From Gemmatimonadota bacterium (GTDB lineage Bacteria; Gemmatimonadota; Gemmatimonadetes; Gemmatimonadales; GWC2-71-9): a stretch of 5,165 nucleotides of DNA. A program made the position numbers and the translations under genes. A model generated the notes under the pieces. That model was not told the DNA's origin, made no database searches, and worked only from the letters and a program-made list of their open reading frames with translations. Positions 5,039-5,165 of the stretch are shown piece by piece. Location of the stretch: the NCBI GenBank assembly GCA_003222235.1, contig QHVD01000181.1, forward strand, positions 1 to 5,165, given 5' to 3'. The first letter of the stretch is position 1; each line of letters begins with the position of its first letter.

Positions 5039-5165
5039 TCATGGGCATACAAACGGCTTGCACGTGAAGAGGCAGCTGATGACCCCCACGTCGCACTGGG
5101 CCATCTTCAGTGCGTCCCCGATGTTGCACGCACCATCGCTATTGACGTCGCAGACCTCAGGGTGA
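5039..5165 (-). CDS. C-terminal end of a secreted protein with a dockerin-type calcium loop (partial)
   Basis: The last 41 residues of a protein whose start lies beyond the right edge. It reads HPEVCDVNSDGACNIGDALK, then MAQCDVGVISCLFTCKPFVC and Pro before TGA. DVNSDGACNIGD fits the dockerin EF-hand-like loop (Asp, Asn, Asp, ..., Asn, ..., Asp at loop positions 1, 3, 5, 9, 12), followed by the F-helix-like DALKMAQ. Only one of the usual two loops is in view; the other could lie upstream. Six Cys in 40 residues suggest disulfides and an extracytoplasmic location. Dockerins attach proteins to cohesins, and the next gene 58 bp downstream encodes a cohesin-fold protein, so the two probably formed a secreted pair or paralogous set. 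The frame is too short for most ORF finders but the motif is unambiguous. Confidence 0.75.
   Translation of the reverse strand, partial: HPEVCDVNSDGACNIGDALKMAQCDVGVISCLFTCKPFVCP

Noticed and set aside
4474..5067. Long plus-strand open frames opposite the cohesin-type gene
   Set aside because: The minus strand has a signal peptide, a cohesin signature and a strong Shine-Dalgarno; the plus frames are low-information antisense.

Overview
The window is high-GC bacterial DNA from an unnamed organism. Every gene I can support reads leftward, on the minus strand. It mixes two intact-looking housekeeping genes (glyA and a tatA-type gene) with several broken or truncated ones. The cohesin- and dockerin-type secreted proteins at the right edge and the wecA/glyA/tatA-type genes at the left fit a GC-rich soil or groundwater lineage known mainly from metagenomes. 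I cannot fix the phylum from sequence alone.

Layout in the direction of transcription, right to left. (1) 5165-5039: the C-terminal end of a secreted protein with one dockerin-type calcium loop. (2) 4980-4444: a secreted cohesin-fold protein with a clear signal peptide and a strong Shine-Dalgarno. Its last ~17 residues look foreign, as if the gene were cut near position 4500. (3) 4505-4127: a gene fragment of unknown function without a start codon, with a one-base frameshift in a G run. (4) 3902-3345: two small unrecognised genes. (5) 3301-2513: a structured leader followed by a lipoprotein carrying a carboxypeptidase-regulatory-like beta-sandwich domain. (6) 2421-2147: remnants of a small Cys-rich metal-binding-type protein (two one-base frameshifts) and of the tail of a probable low-molecular-weight phosphatase. 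(7) 2146-881: intact glyA. (8) 884-492: a wecA-like phosphotransferase that appears to have lost its middle third. (9) 274-86: a tatA-type translocase subunit.

The left half (phosphatase tail, glyA, wecA-like, tatA-type) reads like the remains of one co-directional housekeeping cluster; glyA and the wecA-like frame overlap by 4 bases. The right half is a patchwork of short genes around secreted and lipoprotein genes. At three places a one-base change in a short G or G/C run would restore a coherent protein. The region is therefore either a decaying, rearranged stretch of chromosome or an assembly with homopolymer errors and possible chimeric joins; the sequence alone cannot decide. I see no convincing new defence, mobile or RNA-guided system, no CRISPR array, no tRNA or rRNA, and no transposase.
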